DNA of 62,613 bases. Origin: Candidatus Margulisiibacteriota bacterium. Lineage in GTDB: Bacteria; Margulisbacteria; WOR-1; JAHJIW01. Of the stretch, positions 26,284 to 34,504 are shown piece by piece. The notes beneath the pieces were generated by a model that was given only the letters and a program-made list of their open reading frames with translations, did no database searches and was not told where the DNA came from. The stretch spans positions 1 to 62,613 of the forward strand of contig JAHJIW010000019.1 in NCBI GenBank assembly GCA_018823125.1, read 5' to 3'. The position numbers and the translations under genes are program-made. The number at the start of each line of letters is the position of its first letter. The stretch's first letter is position 1.

Positions 26284-27996
26284 TTAAAGTAAATTTAGCA
26301 AGTTTTTAAGGGGCAGGGTGTTGAGGACATCCTTTTTTTCTAGCCAGCCGCGACGGGCGGTGATTACCCCAAAGTACATGAGGTACAAGGAGTCAGCATT
26401 GTGAGCATCTGTGGCGATGACGACTTTTACCCCTAGTTCTTTGGCTTTGTGACAATAAATATCGTTGAGGTCGAGGCGGTGGGGATTGGCGTTGAGCTCA
26501 ATATGGGTGCCGGTATCGGCAGCAACCTTTAAGACCTTTTCTAAGTTAACCGCATAAGGTTCGCGCTCGCCGATCAAACGACCGGTTGGATGCGTTAATA
26601 TTTTTACGTATTTATTTTTCAAGGCTTTGCAGATGCGATCGGTCATTTCTTTTTCCGGCATTTTAAAACGTGAATGCACGGCAGCTAATACAATATCCAT
26701 TTCTTTTAAAACTTCATTTGAATAATCGAGAGTGCCATCCGGAAGAATATCTACTTCGGCACCTTTTAAAATAGTGATGCCTTTTATTTTAGAGTTAATT
26801 TTGTCAATTTCCTCAAAGTGTTTTAACATTTCTTTTTCGGTTAAGCCGCCGGCCACGCGGGTTGATTCAGTGTGATCCGTGATTGCAATATATTCGTAGC
26901 CCAATTTTTTGGCAACTTTAGCAATTTTCTCAATGGGGTCGGTGCCGTCGGTGGCGGGAGAGTGAATATGCAAATCCCCCTTAATATCTTTGAGTTCAAT
27001 TAATTTAGGAAGTTTATTTTTTTGGGCGGCTTCCCATTCGCCGCGGTTTTCTCTGAGTTCCGGAGGAATAAACGGAAAGCCGAAAGTTTTAAACATTTCT
27101 TCTTCGGTTTTGCCGGCAATTTTATTTTTACCCTTGAAAATCCCGTATTCGTTTACTTTTAATCCTTTTTTTACTCCTAATTCGCGCAGGTGAATGTTGT
27201 GTTGTTTACTGCCGGTAAAATAATGTGCCGCCGCCCCGAACGAAGCAGGGGGTACGACCCTAATATCGGCTTGCATGCCATTCTTCAAAACCACAGAAGA
27301 TTTTGTTTCGCCCTTGGCTAAAACTTCGGCTACTTCAGGAAATTTAACAAAGTGATCCATAATTTTTTTAGAGGATTTAGCGGTTACTAAAATATCCAGG
27401 TCGCCCACGGTTTCGCATCCGCGGCGTAAACTGCCGGCTGGCATGATTTTATCGATGTCTTTAACTTTTTGCAGCCATTCTACCAGTGCATGTGCGTAGT
27501 CAGTGGCTTCGGATAATAAAAATCGGCCTCTGCTTTTTTCTTTAAGCTCTATACCGCGTAAAATATTTTGCTCTTTTTTCTCTCCCATGCCGGCCAGGCC
27601 TTTTAGTTTTCCGGCCTTGGCGGCTTTTGCTAATTTATCAACGCTATCAATGCCTATTTTTTTTCTAAGCATAACTGCAGTTTTAGGTCCCATGCCCTGA
27701 ATAGTTAACAGCTCTAAAAATTTAGGGGGAAATTGCTTGAGAAGTTTTTCTCTGGCGGACACTTTGTTGGTTAAAATGTATTCTTCGATTTTTTCTGCGA
27801 TGTGTTGGCCAACGCCGGGGATTTCCTGCAGCGCTTTGAGGCCGCCTTTTTTGTAAATATCTTCGATGCTGCCGGAAAAACTTTCGATACTTTGGGCGGC
27901 TTTGCCGTAGGCTCTGATTTTAAATGGATTGTCTTCGGCCAGTTCAAGTAAGGAGGCCAATTCTAAAAATATTTGTGCAAATTTTTCGTTTTCCAT
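26284..27996 (-). CDS. polX: DNA polymerase/3'-5' exonuclease PolX
   Basis: At 570 aa this matches full-length bacterial family X polymerases (about 570-575 aa). Residues 1-80 form the N-terminal helical region with a helix-hairpin-helix 'IPGVGQHIAEKI' at 59-70; a second HhH is near 98-112. The nucleotidyltransferase signature GSLRRG lies at 188-193 with catalytic Asp199, Asp201 and probably Asp244. A C-terminal PHP phosphoesterase begins with DLHIHS (341-346) and TDH (373-375) and supplies Mn-dependent 3'-5' exonuclease activity. The expected role is gap filling in base-excision repair. It follows the DJ-1-like gene by 4 nt, so it is probably the last gene of the operon starting at 29888. 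Confidence 0.95.
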   Translation of the reverse strand: MENEKFAQIFLELASLLELAEDNPFKIRAYGKAAQSIESFSGSIEDIYKKGGLKALQEIPGVGQHIAEKIEEYILTNKVSAREKLLKQFPPKFLELLTIQGMGPKTAVMLRKKIGIDSVDKLAKAAKAGKLKGLAGMGEKKEQNILRGIELKEKSRGRFLLSEATDYAHALVEWLQKVKDIDKIMPAGSLRRGCETVGDLDILVTAKSSKKIMDHFVKFPEVAEVLAKGETKSSVVLKNGMQADIRVVPPASFGAAAHYFTGSKQHNIHLRELGVKKGLKVNEYGIFKGKNKIAGKTEEEMFKTFGFPFIPPELRENRGEWEAAQKNKLPKLIELKDIKGDLHIHSPATDGTDPIEKIAKVAKKLGYEYIAITDHTESTRVAGGLTEKEMLKHFEEIDKINSKIKGITILKGAEVDILPDGTLDYSNEVLKEMDIVLAAVHSRFKMPEKEMTDRICKALKNKYVKILTHPTGRLIGEREPYAVNLEKVLKVAADTGTHIELNANPHRLDLNDIYCHKAKELGVKVVIATDAHNADSLYLMYFGVITARRGWLEKKDVLNTLPLKNLLNLL

Positions 27997-28000
27997 GAAA

Positions 28001-28507
28001 TTATTTCAACGCTTTTACAATTGCCTGACCAAATGCATTTGCAGAATTAGGTCCGTCGGCGGTAATTATTTTTCCGTCGATTTCAACATGGGTACCGGTA
28101 TAATTTGCTCCGCCGCGGGTTAGATCTTGACTGCCGGTTGGGAAAACCGTAGCTTTTTTTCCTTTTAAAACGCCGGCATTGGCTAAAATAGTTGGAGCAA
28201 TACAAATTGCGGCTAAAATTTTGCCAGATGAAACGGTTTCTTTGGCGATAGAATGAGCTCTGGGGCTGTTAAAATATTCGTCGGCGCCGGGGCCGCCGAT
28301 AAAAATGATAACATCATAGTCAGAAACTTTAACTTGATCCAGGGTAATATCGATTTTTGTTTTGCCGCCGAATTTTCCGGTTGCCTCTCCGGCCGAAGAG
28401 GAAGCGGTGGTCGTGCCAACGATGGCTTGTCCCAGAACCGAAATCACATCGGCATATTCTTTATCCTGAAACATGTGTTTGGCGATGATGATTAAGGCTT
28501 TTTTCAT
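28001..28507 (-). CDS. DJ-1/PfpI family protein
   Basis: The 168-aa product has the single-domain DJ-1/PfpI fold: an N-terminal Rossmann-like strand, 'VIIFIGGPGADEYF' around 66-79, and the nucleophile elbow 'AAICIAP' with Cys102. In peptidase/deglycase members Cys is often followed by His; here it is Ile, as in many protease-I-like relatives. Family activities include glyoxalase/deglycase and chaperone-like functions, so the substrate cannot be set from sequence. Its ATG overlaps the stop of the upstream protease gene by one base (TAATG), implying translational coupling. Confidence 0.85.
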   Translation of the reverse strand: MKKALIIIAKHMFQDKEYADVISVLGQAIVGTTTASSSAGEATGKFGGKTKIDITLDQVKVSDYDVIIFIGGPGADEYFNSPRAHSIAKETVSSGKILAAICIAPTILANAGVLKGKKATVFPTGSQDLTRGGANYTGTHVEIDGKIITADGPNSANAFGQAIVKALK

Positions 28508-29631
28508 TATTGTTCCAGGTCTTCTTTCATTTGAAACAATTTGGCAATGTCTTTTTGCGAAACAATTCCGAGCAGTTTGCCGTCTTCCATGACTAAGGCT
28601 CGGCCTAAGCCGTTGGTAGCCAAAAGTTGCAGGGCCGAAGCAACTGTACTATGTGATGAGGTGGTCAGCCGCGCCGAAAGGGGACGCATGGCGGCACCGG
28701 CGATGGTCGAAGACCATTTTTCTTTGGGAATTTCTTTAATGTCGTGTAAAGTTACCACCCCGATAATTTTGTCATCTTCGATTACCGGAAAAGAAGCATG
28801 TCTAAAACGGAAAAAATATTCGTCGATCAGTTTGGTTATAGTTAAATCCGAAGGAGCGGTGATTACATTTTGCGACATGATGTCGTAAACGTGCATGCCG
28901 ACCAGTGCTTTTTTGAAAACCAGTTGTTTATATGACATTTGGGCGGCTTCCATTAAGAAAAGGCCGATAAAAATTAACCAGACTCCGGCGACAAAAGCTC
29001 CGCCGAATAATTGCAAAATCCCTAGTCCCATCAGAGCAATGGCGACGCCTTTTCCGATGTTGCTGGCGATACGAGTAGCCGTTCTAATGTTGTTAGTGTA
29101 TTTCCAGATTAAGGCCCTTAATACTCGGCCGCCGTCTAACGGAAATCCCGGAATCATATTAAAAATTGCGACAAAGAGGTTAATGATAAATAAATAGTAA
29201 GTCATAGAAACCAGAATGGAAGCGACTCCGATACTTTTAAAGAAGACGGTTAAGGAATAAAAGAAAATGGACAGTGCAATGCTGCAGATTGGCCCGGCAA
29301 TTGCCATTTTTAATTCGACGTTTGGATTTTGGGGCTCTCTTTCAAGATGAGCTACTCCGCCAAAAACAAAAAGGGTGATGCCTTTGATGGGGAGTTTATT
29401 TCTTTTGGCAACGTAAGAGTGGGACAGCTCGTGTAAAAGCAGGGAGCCGAATAATAATAGGGTGGCCAGCATGGCGGCGGCCCAGTAAATAAAAGTGTTA
29501 TTGCCGGGGTTGGTCAGCGGGAAAAACCCTTGTGCTAAAGTTACTAAAACCAGACCAAAAATGATGAACCAGGTGTAATTTATTTCAATCGGGATGTCGA
29601 AGACGGTCATGAGCTTAAAAGATTGTTTCAT
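28507..29631 (-). CDS. site-2 protease family (M50) membrane metalloprotease with CBS pair
   Basis: The 374-aa protein has about six hydrophobic segments in residues 15-235 with the zinc motif HELSH at 67-71 and the second metal-ligand motif LDGGR at 165-169, within 'NMIPGFPLDGG'. These are hallmarks of SpoIVFB-like site-2 proteases. Residues about 245-370 form a tandem CBS pair, usually a ligand-sensing module. The protease is expected to cleave membrane-embedded substrates such as anti-sigma factors; no such partner gene is adjacent. An SD, AGGAGC, sits 6 nt before the ATG and overlaps the stop of the upstream small membrane gene. Confidence 0.93.
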   Translation of the reverse strand: MKQSFKLMTVFDIPIEINYTWFIIFGLVLVTLAQGFFPLTNPGNNTFIYWAAAMLATLLLFGSLLLHELSHSYVAKRNKLPIKGITLFVFGGVAHLEREPQNPNVELKMAIAGPICSIALSIFFYSLTVFFKSIGVASILVSMTYYLFIINLFVAIFNMIPGFPLDGGRVLRALIWKYTNNIRTATRIASNIGKGVAIALMGLGILQLFGGAFVAGVWLIFIGLFLMEAAQMSYKQLVFKKALVGMHVYDIMSQNVITAPSDLTITKLIDEYFFRFRHASFPVIEDDKIIGVVTLHDIKEIPKEKWSSTIAGAAMRPLSARLTTSSHSTVASALQLLATNGLGRALVMEDGKLLGIVSQKDIAKLFQMKEDLEQ

Positions 29632-29639
29632 TATTGCTC

Positions 29640-29888
29640 CTATTTAGATTTAATTCTTAAAACATCAATGACATTATATCCCCACAATATTGGCATTACA
29701 AACAATGCGGCAGTAAAGGAAATAATGAATAGATAAAAGCTAAAATTTAAAATCGAAAGCAAATAAAGCGGAATCCAGAAATAAAAGAGAAAAAGCAAGA
29801 TTAATCCTTTTTTGCTTTTGCCGAGAAAGACTTGTCCAAGTCCTACGATAAATATCGATAAGCCTAAGGCGATGAATTTATTTATCAT
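29640..29888 (-). CDS. small hydrophobic membrane protein
   Basis: The 82-aa protein has three predicted membrane stretches (about 5-22, 29-45, 49-72). An early 'GLGQVFLGKSKKGLI' segment resembles the Gly/Lys turn seen in TM2-like or DUF5683-like small membrane proteins, but the assignment is weak. It is the first gene of the run 29888-26284. No SD precedes the ATG. Instead an extended -10 box lies exactly 6 nt upstream, so the mRNA is predicted to be leaderless. Confidence 0.7.
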   Translation of the reverse strand: MINKFIALGLSIFIVGLGQVFLGKSKKGLILLFLFYFWIPLYLLSILNFSFYLFIISFTAALFVMPILWGYNVIDVLRIKSK

Positions 29889-29894
29889 GAGAGA

Positions 29895-29903
29895 ATTATA
29901 GCA
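29895..29903 (-). promoter_or_regulatory. extended -10 promoter giving a leaderless mRNA
   Basis: The minus strand reads TGCTATAAT, a perfect extended -10. Six bases separate it from the ATG at 29888, placing the expected +1 on the A of the start codon. No convincing -35 is visible, as is usual for extended -10 promoters. Confidence 0.6.
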
Positions 29904-29936
29904 TATAGCTATACATTACTATCGTTTGAGCAAAAT

Positions 29937-30086
29937 GGAGTTTCCCCACGATTCGAAAATCAAGGATCCCTAAATAATATTTTGTACAGCCAATGCCCTA
30001 AAGCAAACCGTCGCGCAGGGTATTGGCTGGGAAAATATTTCCCCTTTGCGTGGACCATTGGTTGAAGATGGTTCTGGGGAAACTCC
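29937..30086 (+). ncRNA. candidate structured RNA with a four-helix junction, upstream of adenine deaminase
   Basis: Four helices nest perfectly. P1 pairs 29937-29948 with 30075-30086 (12 perfect bp). P2 is 29950-29953 with 29958-29961 around a CGAA loop. P3 pairs 29976-29983 with 30032-30039 (8 bp), then after a small internal loop 29987-29999 with 30017-30029 (13 bp, one wobble). P4 pairs 30052-30058 with 30068-30074 and abuts P1. No plausible coding sequence fits here. The strand is assigned from the downstream gene; the helices alone do not decide it. I find no match to purine, SAM, TPP, c-di-GMP, 6S, tmRNA, SRP or RNase P signatures that I know. Confidence 0.6.
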
Positions 30087-30099
30087 TGACGCGATAGAC

Positions 30100-30128
30100 T
30101 TGACCTCGATATTCCCATTTGTTAGACT
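30100..30128 (+). promoter_or_regulatory. promoter of the adenine deaminase-hpt pair
   Basis: TTGACC at 30100-30105 and TAGACT at 30123-30128 are separated by exactly 17 nt. The predicted start is near 30135, giving a short leader with the SD AGGTGG before the ATG at 30158. This promoter lies downstream of the structured RNA, so the RNA need not be part of the adeC message. Confidence 0.5.
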
Positions 30129-30157
30129 GCCAAGGCTTTAGGAAGTTAGGTGGAAAT

Positions 30158-31870
30158 ATGCGAAACTTAAAAGAATACATTGCGGTGGCCAGAGGGCAAA
30201 AAAACGCAGACCTCTTACTCAAAAATTGTCAGTTGGTAAATGTTTTTTCAGGGGAAGTTTATTCAGGCAATATTGCAATCTATAAGGATCGGGTGGTGGG
30301 GATCGGAGACTACAAAGCCAATAAAGTCATCGATTTAAATGGTAAATACGTTACTCCTTCTTTTATCGATGCCCATGCTCATCTCGAAAGTTCATATTTA
30401 AACCCGGCCGAGTTTTCTAATGCGGCTCTCCCGCATGGTACGGGTGCAATCATTGCTGATCCGCACGAAATTGCCAATGTTTTTGGCGTGCCGGGCATTA
30501 AGTATATGTTAGAGCAGTCCGAGGGATTGCCGGTTGAAATGAATTTTATGCTGCCTTCCTGTGTTCCCTGTTCAAATTTTGGAACTTCGGGAGCGAAGAT
30601 TGATGCCGCCGATTTAAAACCTTTACTAAAAAAGTCGCGAGTCCTGGGTTTAGCGGAAATGATGAATTATCCTGGTGTTTTAAGAAGAAACGAAGTGGTA
30701 ATGGAAAAGATTGATTTAGTAAGAGACAGCGGGAAATGTATTGACGGGCGCTGTCCGGGGCTTACCGGCAAAGATCTCTCGGCTTACGTTGCGGCCGGGA
30801 TCGATACCGAGCACGAAGCCACTACTGCCGCGGAAGCACAGGAAAAACTCAAAGACGGCATGAAGATTTTAGTGAGAGAAGGATCTGCCGCTAAAAACAT
30901 GGAAGCCTTGATTCCGGCCATCAATGCGGCTAACTCCAGGAATTTTATGTTTTGCTCAGATGATATTGATGTAGATGATTTGATTGCCGGGTACATGGAT
31001 AAAATTTTGGCAAAAGCGGTGGCCTTAGGAGTAAATCCGGTCATTGCGATCCAGATGGCGACGCTCAATGTGGCCGAGCATTACAAACTTGCGGATGTGG
31101 GAGCGGTGGCTCCGGGATATTATGCCGATCTCGTGGTTTTAGACGATATTACGGATTTTGAAGTTAAAACCGTGATTAAAAGAGGCGAAATTGTCTTTGA
31201 TAAAGGCAAAGTGATTAAACCGGCTAAAGCCAAACCCAAGGCATTTGTCAAAGATTCGGTTAAAATTAAACCAATTTCGGTTAAAGATTTAAAAGTAAAA
31301 GCAAAGTCCAACTACATTAAAGTGATTGAAGTGGTGCCCGCGCAGATTACCACTAAAAGCCGAACTGTTTTAGTGCACGAAGAGAGCGGATATGCGCTTC
31401 CTGATATTGGTACCGATATATTAAAACTGGCAGTGGTAGAGCGCCATCGCGCGACCGGCCGAATCGGCATTGGTTTTGTGAAAGGCTTCGGGTTAAAAAA
31501 GGGTGCGGTCGCTCAAACCATAGCTCACGATTCGCATAACATTATATGTGTGGGAACCAATGATGAAGACATGGTTTCGGCTATTCGCCGGCTGGAGAAA
31601 ATCGGGGGAGGCATTGTGGTGGTTTTGGGTGGATTAGTGATGGCCGAGCTTCCGTTAGTAATCGGCGGGCTCATGTCAGAGGAACCGGCGGCAACAGTGG
31701 CGGCTCAATTAGAAAAAGTAGAAGCGGCGACTAAAGAGTTAGGAGCCGAAATTGATCGTCTGTGTGAAACATTATCTTTTCTGGCCTTACCGGTTATTCC
31801 CGAACTGCGGCTGACCGATAAAGGATTGGTCGATGTAGTTGAATTTAAGTTGGTGAAGTTGTTTGAATAA
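30158..31870 (+). CDS. adeC: adenine deaminase
   Basis: This amidohydrolase (570 aa) converts adenine to hypoxanthine plus ammonia. The start is set at 30158, preceded by AGGTGG, giving the family-typical N-terminus 'MRNLKEYIAVARGQKNADL'; an upstream in-frame ATG at 30119 adds 13 unconserved residues. The metal-site motif DAHAHLES is at 71-78 (His73, His75), DPHEIANVFG at 101-110 and CSDD near 266-269. The motif that is normally DGHAPGL reads DGRCPGL near 196-202, replacing a conserved His with Arg. Its hypoxanthine product would feed the next gene, hpt, whose start overlaps its end. High confidence in family, less in full activity. Confidence 0.93.
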   Translation: MRNLKEYIAVARGQKNADLLLKNCQLVNVFSGEVYSGNIAIYKDRVVGIGDYKANKVIDLNGKYVTPSFIDAHAHLESSYLNPAEFSNAALPHGTGAIIADPHEIANVFGVPGIKYMLEQSEGLPVEMNFMLPSCVPCSNFGTSGAKIDAADLKPLLKKSRVLGLAEMMNYPGVLRRNEVVMEKIDLVRDSGKCIDGRCPGLTGKDLSAYVAAGIDTEHEATTAAEAQEKLKDGMKILVREGSAAKNMEALIPAINAANSRNFMFCSDDIDVDDLIAGYMDKILAKAVALGVNPVIAIQMATLNVAEHYKLADVGAVAPGYYADLVVLDDITDFEVKTVIKRGEIVFDKGKVIKPAKAKPKAFVKDSVKIKPISVKDLKVKAKSNYIKVIEVVPAQITTKSRTVLVHEESGYALPDIGTDILKLAVVERHRATGRIGIGFVKGFGLKKGAVAQTIAHDSHNIICVGTNDEDMVSAIRRLEKIGGGIVVVLGGLVMAELPLVIGGLMSEEPAATVAAQLEKVEAATKELGAEIDRLCETLSFLALPVIPELRLTDKGLVDVVEFKLVKLFE

Positions 31871-32393
31871 TCCTAAAGAGATTGAATCCATCCTTTTTGA
31901 CCAGAGCCAAATCAAAAAACGCGTCAAAGAAATTGCCAGACAGATTGATGTTGATTTTCAGGGGGAGGAGGTTATGCTGGTGGGGGTCCTCAAAGGGGCT
32001 TTTATTTTTTTAGCCGATCTTTCACGCGAAATAAAAATCTCCACTCGATTAGATTTTATTAAAGTGTCCAGCTACGGCAAGCAAAAACAATCTTCAGGAA
32101 AACCAAGCATTACTAAAGATCTCGACATGGAAATCAAAGGAAAAAATGTAGTGGTAGTTGAGGATATTGTTGATAGCGGATTGTCGTTGAACGTAATTTT
32201 AGAAAACATTAAAAAGCATAAACCCAAAAGACTTAAAGTTTGCGTTTTGTTAGACAAGCGCGAAAAAAGAAAAACTTTAGTACCCCTGGATTACATTGGT
32301 TTTGAAGTGCCGGATAAGTTTTTAGTGGGGTACGGCCTGGATTTCGCAGATAAATATCGAAACCTTCCCTATGTAGCCGCCCTCAAAGCTTAA
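31863..32393 (+). CDS. hpt: hypoxanthine phosphoribosyltransferase
   Basis: The 176-aa product is a full-length type I phosphoribosyltransferase. The PRPP-binding loop 'VVVVEDIVDSGLS' spans 96-108 and the flexible-loop region containing 'KVSSYG' is near 67-72. It makes IMP (and usually GMP) from hypoxanthine/guanine and PRPP. The start is TTG at 31863, overlapping the end of adenine deaminase by 8 nt; no better ATG exists that keeps the conserved N-terminus. Together the two genes form a two-step adenine-to-IMP salvage route. Its 3' end overlaps by 4 nt the end of the convergent LCP gene. Confidence 0.94.
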   Translation: MNNPKEIESILFDQSQIKKRVKEIARQIDVDFQGEEVMLVGVLKGAFIFLADLSREIKISTRLDFIKVSSYGKQKQSSGKPSITKDLDMEIKGKNVVVVEDIVDSGLSLNVILENIKKHKPKRLKVCVLLDKREKRKTLVPLDYIGFEVPDKFLVGYGLDFADKYRNLPYVAALKA

Positions 32394-33283
32394 AGAATTT
32401 CCTCAAAGAGTGCGTTGGCCTCGGCGGTGTTGACTTGCCAAATACTAATGCCGTTTTCGGTTTCGCCAAAATTTCCGGGGAGAGTGTAAAAGTTAACATC
32501 GGCAACATCCAGCGTGCGGGTCAAGTTTAAAAGTTTAACTAGTCTTCCGGGAGGAAGGTTGGTTTTAGTATGGTGAACAATGATTGGGAGCAGCTTTGGA
32601 ATAACGGTAATATTTTTAGGATTGATCATTTGGTTAACCAGAGTTTTTAAAAATCTTTGCTGGCGGCGGATGCGGGCGACGTCGCCCAGGGCATCTAAGC
32701 GGTAGCGTAAAAAGTTGGCGGCCTCTTCCCCGTTTAATACCTGTTCGCCTTCTTTCAGGTTGATAAATACTCCGCCGCGCCGGTCTTTGTAATACATATC
32801 TTTATCGACGTAAATTTTTACCCCGCCAATGGCATCCACAATTTCGGAAATGACATTTAAGTGAAGTGATACGTATCCTGACGAATGGATGCCAAAATTA
32901 TCCGCGATGGTCGTCTCGGTAAAATTAGGTCCGCCAATTAGATAGGCCGCATTAATTTTTTTGGATCCGTAATTTCGGATGTTAACCCAAGTATCCCTAG
33001 GGATTGAAATTATATTTATTTTCTTCTTAAAAGGATTGACGCTGGCAAAGATCAGCGTGTCCGAATTGCCAAATCCATCTTCTTTAAAACTTTTAGTTTC
33101 GGCATCAAAAAGAACATCGGACCCGATGATTAAAATATTTTCCTGGCGATTAGGAATGCCCAGTAACAGCAATCCGGGGATAGACGCGGGAGAAAACAGA
33201 TACAGATAGAAATATAAAACACCAAAAACCACAAACAGCAGCGCCAATATCCTTAAGAAGTCGATCTTTCTTTTCTTATTCAT
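32390..33283 (-). CDS. LytR-CpsA-Psr (LCP) family glycopolymer transferase
   Basis: The 297-aa protein has a short cytoplasmic N-terminus, one membrane segment (about 10-30) and an extracytoplasmic LCP domain. Characteristic segments are 'ENILIIGSD' near 48-56, 'NSDTLIFASVNP' near 73-84, 'ISIPRDTWVNI' near 92-102 and 'FLRYRLDALGDVARIRRQQ' near 189-207. LCP enzymes attach lipid-linked glycopolymers to cell-wall or surface acceptors. In a cell with SLH proteins, this could be attachment of the secondary wall polymer that SLH domains bind (inference). Its ATG overlaps the stop of the upstream nitroreductase by one base. Confidence 0.92.
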   Translation of the reverse strand: MNKKRKIDFLRILALLFVVFGVLYFYLYLFSPASIPGLLLLGIPNRQENILIIGSDVLFDAETKSFKEDGFGNSDTLIFASVNPFKKKINIISIPRDTWVNIRNYGSKKINAAYLIGGPNFTETTIADNFGIHSSGYVSLHLNVISEIVDAIGGVKIYVDKDMYYKDRRGGVFINLKEGEQVLNGEEAANFLRYRLDALGDVARIRRQQRFLKTLVNQMINPKNITVIPKLLPIIVHHTKTNLPPGRLVKLLNLTRTLDVADVNFYTLPGNFGETENGISIWQVNTAEANALFEEIL

Positions 33284-33972
33284 TATTTAGTTGGATACCC
33301 CACCGGAATGATGTAAATCGGATGCAGATCTTCGGGAAGGTTGATTACTTTTTTTACGACATCGTCCCAGAAAGCTCCGACCGGAACCGCGCCTAATCCC
33401 ATGGCGGTGGCCTGTAAAAGAAGATTTTCGGCGGCATGGCCGGTTTCGATGTGAACGTACCTTTCGGTGCGGCCGCCGTATTTTTGTCTTACTTTTTGAA
33501 AGTCAGCGGCAATTATAAAAGTTACGGGAGCCTCCGCCACAAAAGCCTGGCCGAGTGCTGCCTGCGACAGGGCGGACCGGAGGTCTTCTTCGCTAAATTG
33601 ATCTAAGGCTTGCTTTTGCGGGAGATAATGAAAAACTCCGGACGCTTTAATGACGTATATTTCTAAGGGGTAAATTGCGCCGGCCGAAGGAGCCGAGCGC
33701 AGACCCCAGTCGGGATCCGTGATCCCCTGAATGGCCCACAAGAGTTGCGACAGCTGCGCAAGCGATAAATCTTTATTCGAAAAAGTTCGTTCTGAACGGC
33801 GTTTTTTAATTGATTCTTCTAATGAAGTGGCGCTGGCGGTTTTGGGAGCAGGAAGCTGAATGGTTTTAATGGTTTCCGGTTTTTTTGACATGGCTTTACT
33901 TGCTCCTAAAACTAAGATTAAACAAAGCACGAAAAGCAATAAAACGTTTGAAAATTTTCCGCGGTTTCGCAT
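33283..33972 (-). CDS. SagB/ThcOx-type nitroreductase family protein, exported
   Basis: The 229-aa FMN-dependent nitroreductase-fold protein has an N-terminal signal or anchor segment (about 8-28). The domain starts at the FMN-phosphate motif 'SIKKRRSERTF' (54-64), with 'SAPSAGAIYPLEIYV' about 92-106 and 'GHAAENLLLQATAMGLGAVPVG' (two overlapping conserved stretches) about 178-199. SagB-type dehydrogenases oxidise azoline heterocycles in peptides, but many stand-alone, exported homologues have no known substrate. No azoline-biosynthesis genes are nearby. It is the first gene of a two-gene run with the LCP protein and has a leaderless-type promoter. Confidence 0.85.
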   Translation of the reverse strand: MRNRGKFSNVLLLFVLCLILVLGASKAMSKKPETIKTIQLPAPKTASATSLEESIKKRRSERTFSNKDLSLAQLSQLLWAIQGITDPDWGLRSAPSAGAIYPLEIYVIKASGVFHYLPQKQALDQFSEEDLRSALSQAALGQAFVAEAPVTFIIAADFQKVRQKYGGRTERYVHIETGHAAENLLLQATAMGLGAVPVGAFWDDVVKKVINLPEDLHPIYIIPVGYPTK

Positions 33973-33978
33973 ATCGAA

Positions 33979-34007
33979 ATTATAGACGGCTTTAGAGGTT
34001 AAATCAA
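33979..34007 (-). promoter_or_regulatory. leaderless promoter of the nitroreductase-LCP pair
   Basis: On the minus strand TTGATT (34007-34002) and TATAAT (33984-33979) are 17 nt apart. Only 6 nt separate the -10 from the ATG at 33972. There is no SD. Confidence 0.65.
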
Positions 34008-34063
34008 CTGTCGATAAATCATATCTTTGTCTTAACTTTCAACACCCTTGAGCACAACTGCCA

Positions 34064-34092
34064 TTGGCAAAAAAATTGCTACTAGTTATATG
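34064..34092 (+). promoter_or_regulatory. ssb promoter
   Basis: TTGGCA (34064-34069), a 17-nt spacer and TATATG (34087-34092) face ssb. The predicted start near 34099 leaves a short leader carrying a near-perfect SD (AAAGGAGGTGA). Divergent from the nitroreductase promoter. Confidence 0.55.
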
Positions 34093-34116
34093 CCGATCCA
34101 AGAAAGGAGGTGAAAC

Positions 34117-34500
34117 ATGACCAGTATAAATCGAATAGTTTTAACCGGCCGGCTTACCCGGGACCCAGAAACCAAAACTGTTGCGGATAACATTCAGGTT
34201 TCTACTTTTTCTCTAGCGGTGGACCGCTTTAAAAAGAAAGGAGAAAAGGAAGTAAGCTTTGTAAACTGCGTGGCCTGGAGAGGATTTTCTAAACTTTGCT
34301 CACTGTATCTGAAAAAGGGCAGATTAATTGCCGTGGAAGGACGTTTGCAAGTCAGAAAATACGAAGCCAAAGACGGCGGATCACGCACGGCAACGGAAGT
34401 AGTAGTTAGCAATATACAGTTACTGGATAATAAGTTTTCTAAGGCAGCCAATAAAGCCGTGGAAAAGGAAGAAGTTGAAGAAGAAGTGATCTTGGTCTAG
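34117..34500 (+). CDS. ssb: single-stranded DNA-binding protein
   Basis: The 127-aa protein is an OB-fold SSB: 'INRIVLTGRLTRDPE' at the N-terminus, 'FVNCVAWRGFSKLCSLYLKK' about 48-67, 'LIAVEGRLQVRKYEAKDG' about 70-87. It coats ssDNA and recruits repair proteins through its C-terminal tip. That tip here is 'EEEVILV', acidic then hydrophobic, rather than the classical DDDIPF, and the Gly-rich linker is very short. Translation is driven by a strong SD (AAAGGAGGTGA). It is monocistronic and ends in a hairpin shared with the convergent gene. Confidence 0.95.
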   Translation: MTSINRIVLTGRLTRDPETKTVADNIQVSTFSLAVDRFKKKGEKEVSFVNCVAWRGFSKLCSLYLKKGRLIAVEGRLQVRKYEAKDGGSRTATEVVVSNIQLLDNKFSKAANKAVEKEEVEEEVILV

Positions 34501-34504
34501 ATAA

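Noticed and set aside
29998..30222. Minus-strand open frame of 74 codons upstream of adenine deaminase
   Set aside because: It runs through the stems of the structured RNA and into the adeC start, with no SD, promoter or domain.
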